Of a stretch of 64,000 nucleotides of DNA, positions 62,001 to 64,000 are shown piece by piece. How positions within the stretch are numbered: the stretch's first letter is position 1; each line of letters begins with the position of its first letter. Made by a program: the position numbers and the translations under genes. Under the pieces are notes generated by a model. That model was not told the DNA's origin. It saw nothing but the letters and a program-made list of their open reading frames with translations, and did no database searches. This DNA comes from Muricea muricata (lineage: Eukaryota; Cnidaria; Anthozoa; Malacalcyonacea; Plexauridae), in NCBI GenBank assembly GCA_963855995.1, contig OY979723.1, positions 13,716,713-13,780,712 on the forward strand, read 5' to 3'.

Positions 62001-64000
62001 TATTGTTTCTTACACACTCTATGGTTAGATCCAAAGTTTTTCCTGCCAGTTTTGTATAGGGATTTGACTTCCACTAAAATATTCCAGTGTATATAAGAAC
62101 TGAGAAAAAGTTTTGCACAAAAAGCCTGGAACATAAAGCATTCCGTGCCACTGTAACTGTCTTATTTCAAAAAAACTGCCCTCCTGTGGATAGGATTAGA
62201 CCATGATTAGACATTAGAGATAGGAAAAGAGGTTTTGAAAAGACTGCATAATAAATAAGTAATATTGATCCTTTCTTCTCATAGTGGTGGTCTTCTGCAA
62301 GAAAATTTTCATCGATTGTGGAAGTTTTGGCTTATACGTCATATGTTGATCACAAAATCTGAGTTAACGACTATGCTTGGGACATTTTGAAATATGTTTT
62401 CGGTAGAAAATCATTGATCGTTGATTTACTTACCAAAAAGTAGATGCCATCTTCTCGATTCTGAACCATGAATGGTTCACTGTATGCAGAAAAGTTCTTG
62501 TCCCATAAAAGTGAACAGTTTGACAGATTGTCGCTGCTCGTCGATGTAAATAGTTTCTTGGAACATCTGCCATTAGTGCACGAGGGTACCAAGTCAATCT
62601 GAGATGTTTCCTTATTTTCATCACTCAAGTAAAAACTACCTAAACCAGTATAAGATTACAAGTTAATTTTTCTATGCACACAGATTATGTAGTGATTAGT
62701 AAGCGAGCTCACACTCAAACTAAAATCATTTTGTATTATGGAAATATTCTGACTGCATGATTCAGTTTATTACCTTCTCTAGGCCTGGCGGAACAAACAC
62801 TTTTGTTGTTTGTAGGAAAAACAGTCCATGTGTTGGCCTTGCTCACTTTTACTTTTACACTTCTTGCTTTGATAGCTTTCTCTGTGTCAGTCTTATAATA
62901 TCTGGCTGCGTGAGTTATATTAGGCGAATCAAATGATACTCCCCAGAGTAACCTCCTCTCCTCACACCGCCATTTTTGCCGCAAACCTGATGAACTGCAT
63001 TGTGTTAAGCTCATGTCTAAATAAGGACCCTTCTTGTTGTTCGTTTGTATGCAGGTTGATGTTTCAGCATTCATAAGTAAGTTCCCAGGCGTCCACAGCC
63101 ACACATTACGAAGATCATTAAAGTTGCAATCTTCGGTATGTTGGACTCTACCAGTTGTAGATGCTCGAGCACACGGCACTGGTTTGTAGGTAGGATTGTG
63201 AATAAGAAATCTCTCACCAAATCCAGCTGTGAAAACAAAAAAAGTCAGCTACTGATTCTCGTGTACTTAAACCCTCTGGCGGAAACGCTTTTGCGTGCAT
63301 GTACTTGTGTGAAAAATCTCCTCCTGTCTTAATGAAATAGAAATGTAACTGATATAGAAATATGCTTGAATGTATTTCGTTTTTAAAACACATATATAGG
63401 AGGCAATATTCGATGCTGTTCAGGATATTCTATAAACGTGCATGTATAGCATCAAAATTAAATTTTCTGCATCGGCAAAGAAACCTTTACGTGATGTGAA
63501 CGTTGATGTTTCGTTAATGTGTTCCAAGACGTTTAAAATTCACATGCTGCCATTTGGAATTTAATGTATTTGTAAAATTTGGTACATTTAAACACGGAAT
63601 ACAATATATTGTTTTAGAGATAAACTTCACCTTATGGGTTTTTGGCTTCTCGAGTTAGAGGAGCTGACGTCATTTAAGCCATTTTTGAAGCACGAAACAA
63701 TGGAAAGCTCATTTGCATTAATTTAAATGACAACAGGTCCAGTAACTTGAAGAGCCAAAAAGACCATAAAGATGGCTTTTTTCTCTTGGAATAAAACTTA
63801 CATTTCCTGAAATGTCTTAAATATCACAAATATGTCAAACTCCCCAAAGGCCGCATGTGCACTTCAGGATGGTGCTTATTAATTGATAAACTTCATGAGT
63901 TGTAGACTATATACCTGGCCGTATATTGACGAAGAAGTGTAATACTTATAGCTTACCAGCATTAAAGAGATTATTTGGACTCATGCACAGCGCACCATAT
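59071..64000 (-). CDS. R6: lectin receptor, 5' end outside window, tail truncated by frameshift
   Basis: Exons seen: 64000-63957 (end of the N-terminal module, YGALCMSPNNLFNA), 63226-62774 (lectin), 62639-62434 and 62073-61938 (first C-W/W-C domain), 61211-60937 and 60491-60381 (second, diverged: extra Cys in CGCKTYC), 60135-60008 (membrane span MLVGGSAGVCVLIILTLALA, then WYKRQRR), 59749-59703, 59414-59071. Phases fit throughout, with a weak donor at 60936. There is no separate stalk exon. The tail shares YEYISK, YDYAAFDGP and EDYVIKND with R5. It ends at a TAG (59071), but a one-base shift near 59095-59118 reopens a Tyr-motif frame of about 50 codons. The lectin exon is nearly identical to that of R4, so R4 and R6 are the closer pair in the ectodomain. 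Confidence 0.75.
62774..63226 (-). other. Ricin-B lectin exon of R6
   Basis: 453 nt, same length and phases as in R4. Carries GERFLIHNPTYKPVPCARAS, VWLWTPGNLLMNAETSTC, QKWRCEERRLLWGV and NTWTVFPTNNKSVCSA. Canonical GT donor. Confidence 0.8.

Noticed and set aside
1-64000. Bacterial features, CRISPR arrays, operons or viral genes
   Set aside because: Gene structure is intron-rich and animal-like throughout; no evenly spaced CRISPR-type repeats and no viral proteins were seen.

Overview
The window looks like nuclear DNA of an early-branching metazoan, most likely an anthozoan cnidarian. The reasons are AT-rich sequence, short coding exons split by GT-AG introns, EAR, WSC and mannose-receptor-type lectin modules, and many foldback (MITE-like) elements. 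The species cannot be named from the sequence. Exon models were joined by hand, using splice consensus, codon phase and comparison between paralogues inside the window. In each complete model the exon lengths add up to a whole number of codons.

Left end, plus strand (2156-7568): one six-exon gene for a secreted 536-residue protein with a signal peptide, a short collagen stalk, a coiled-coil neck and a seven-repeat EAR propeller. This is a collectin-like layout with an EAR propeller as the head.

The rest, minus strand (7907-64000): a cluster of six single-pass receptor genes in the same orientation. R1 (7907-24194), R2 (27484-32347, 3' end unresolved), R3 (33699-38679), R4 (40378-47109), R5 (50148-56245) and R6 (59071-64000, cut by the window edge). 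All but R2 share an N-terminal CxxCxC module (only its end is visible in R6) and one or two copies of a two-exon domain of about 115-130 residues, which I do not recognise. It has a conserved Cys-Trp in the first exon and Trp-Cys in the second. R3 adds a WSC domain and a three-fold repeat. R4-R6 add a ricin-B/mannose-receptor Cys-rich type lectin. Extracellular modules are flanked by phase-1 introns, as expected for exon shuffling. All have one membrane span and a tail rich in tyrosine motifs. R2 is a mini-receptor with two ITIM-like motifs in one tail exon. The arrangement recalls immune or allorecognition receptor complexes, but function is inferred only.

Non-coding content: a 17-copy tandem array of a tRNA-derived ~147-bp unit with decayed inverted copies beside it (10.7-14.1 kb, in an R1 intron); at least eight foldback/TIR elements; a LINE 3' fragment inserted into a dispersed repeat whose unfilled relative is at 24.7 kb; duplicated 5' flanks of R4 and R5; and minisatellites in or beside the stalk and tail exons. 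R6 has a one-base frameshift that truncates its tail, and R5 has a GC splice donor.
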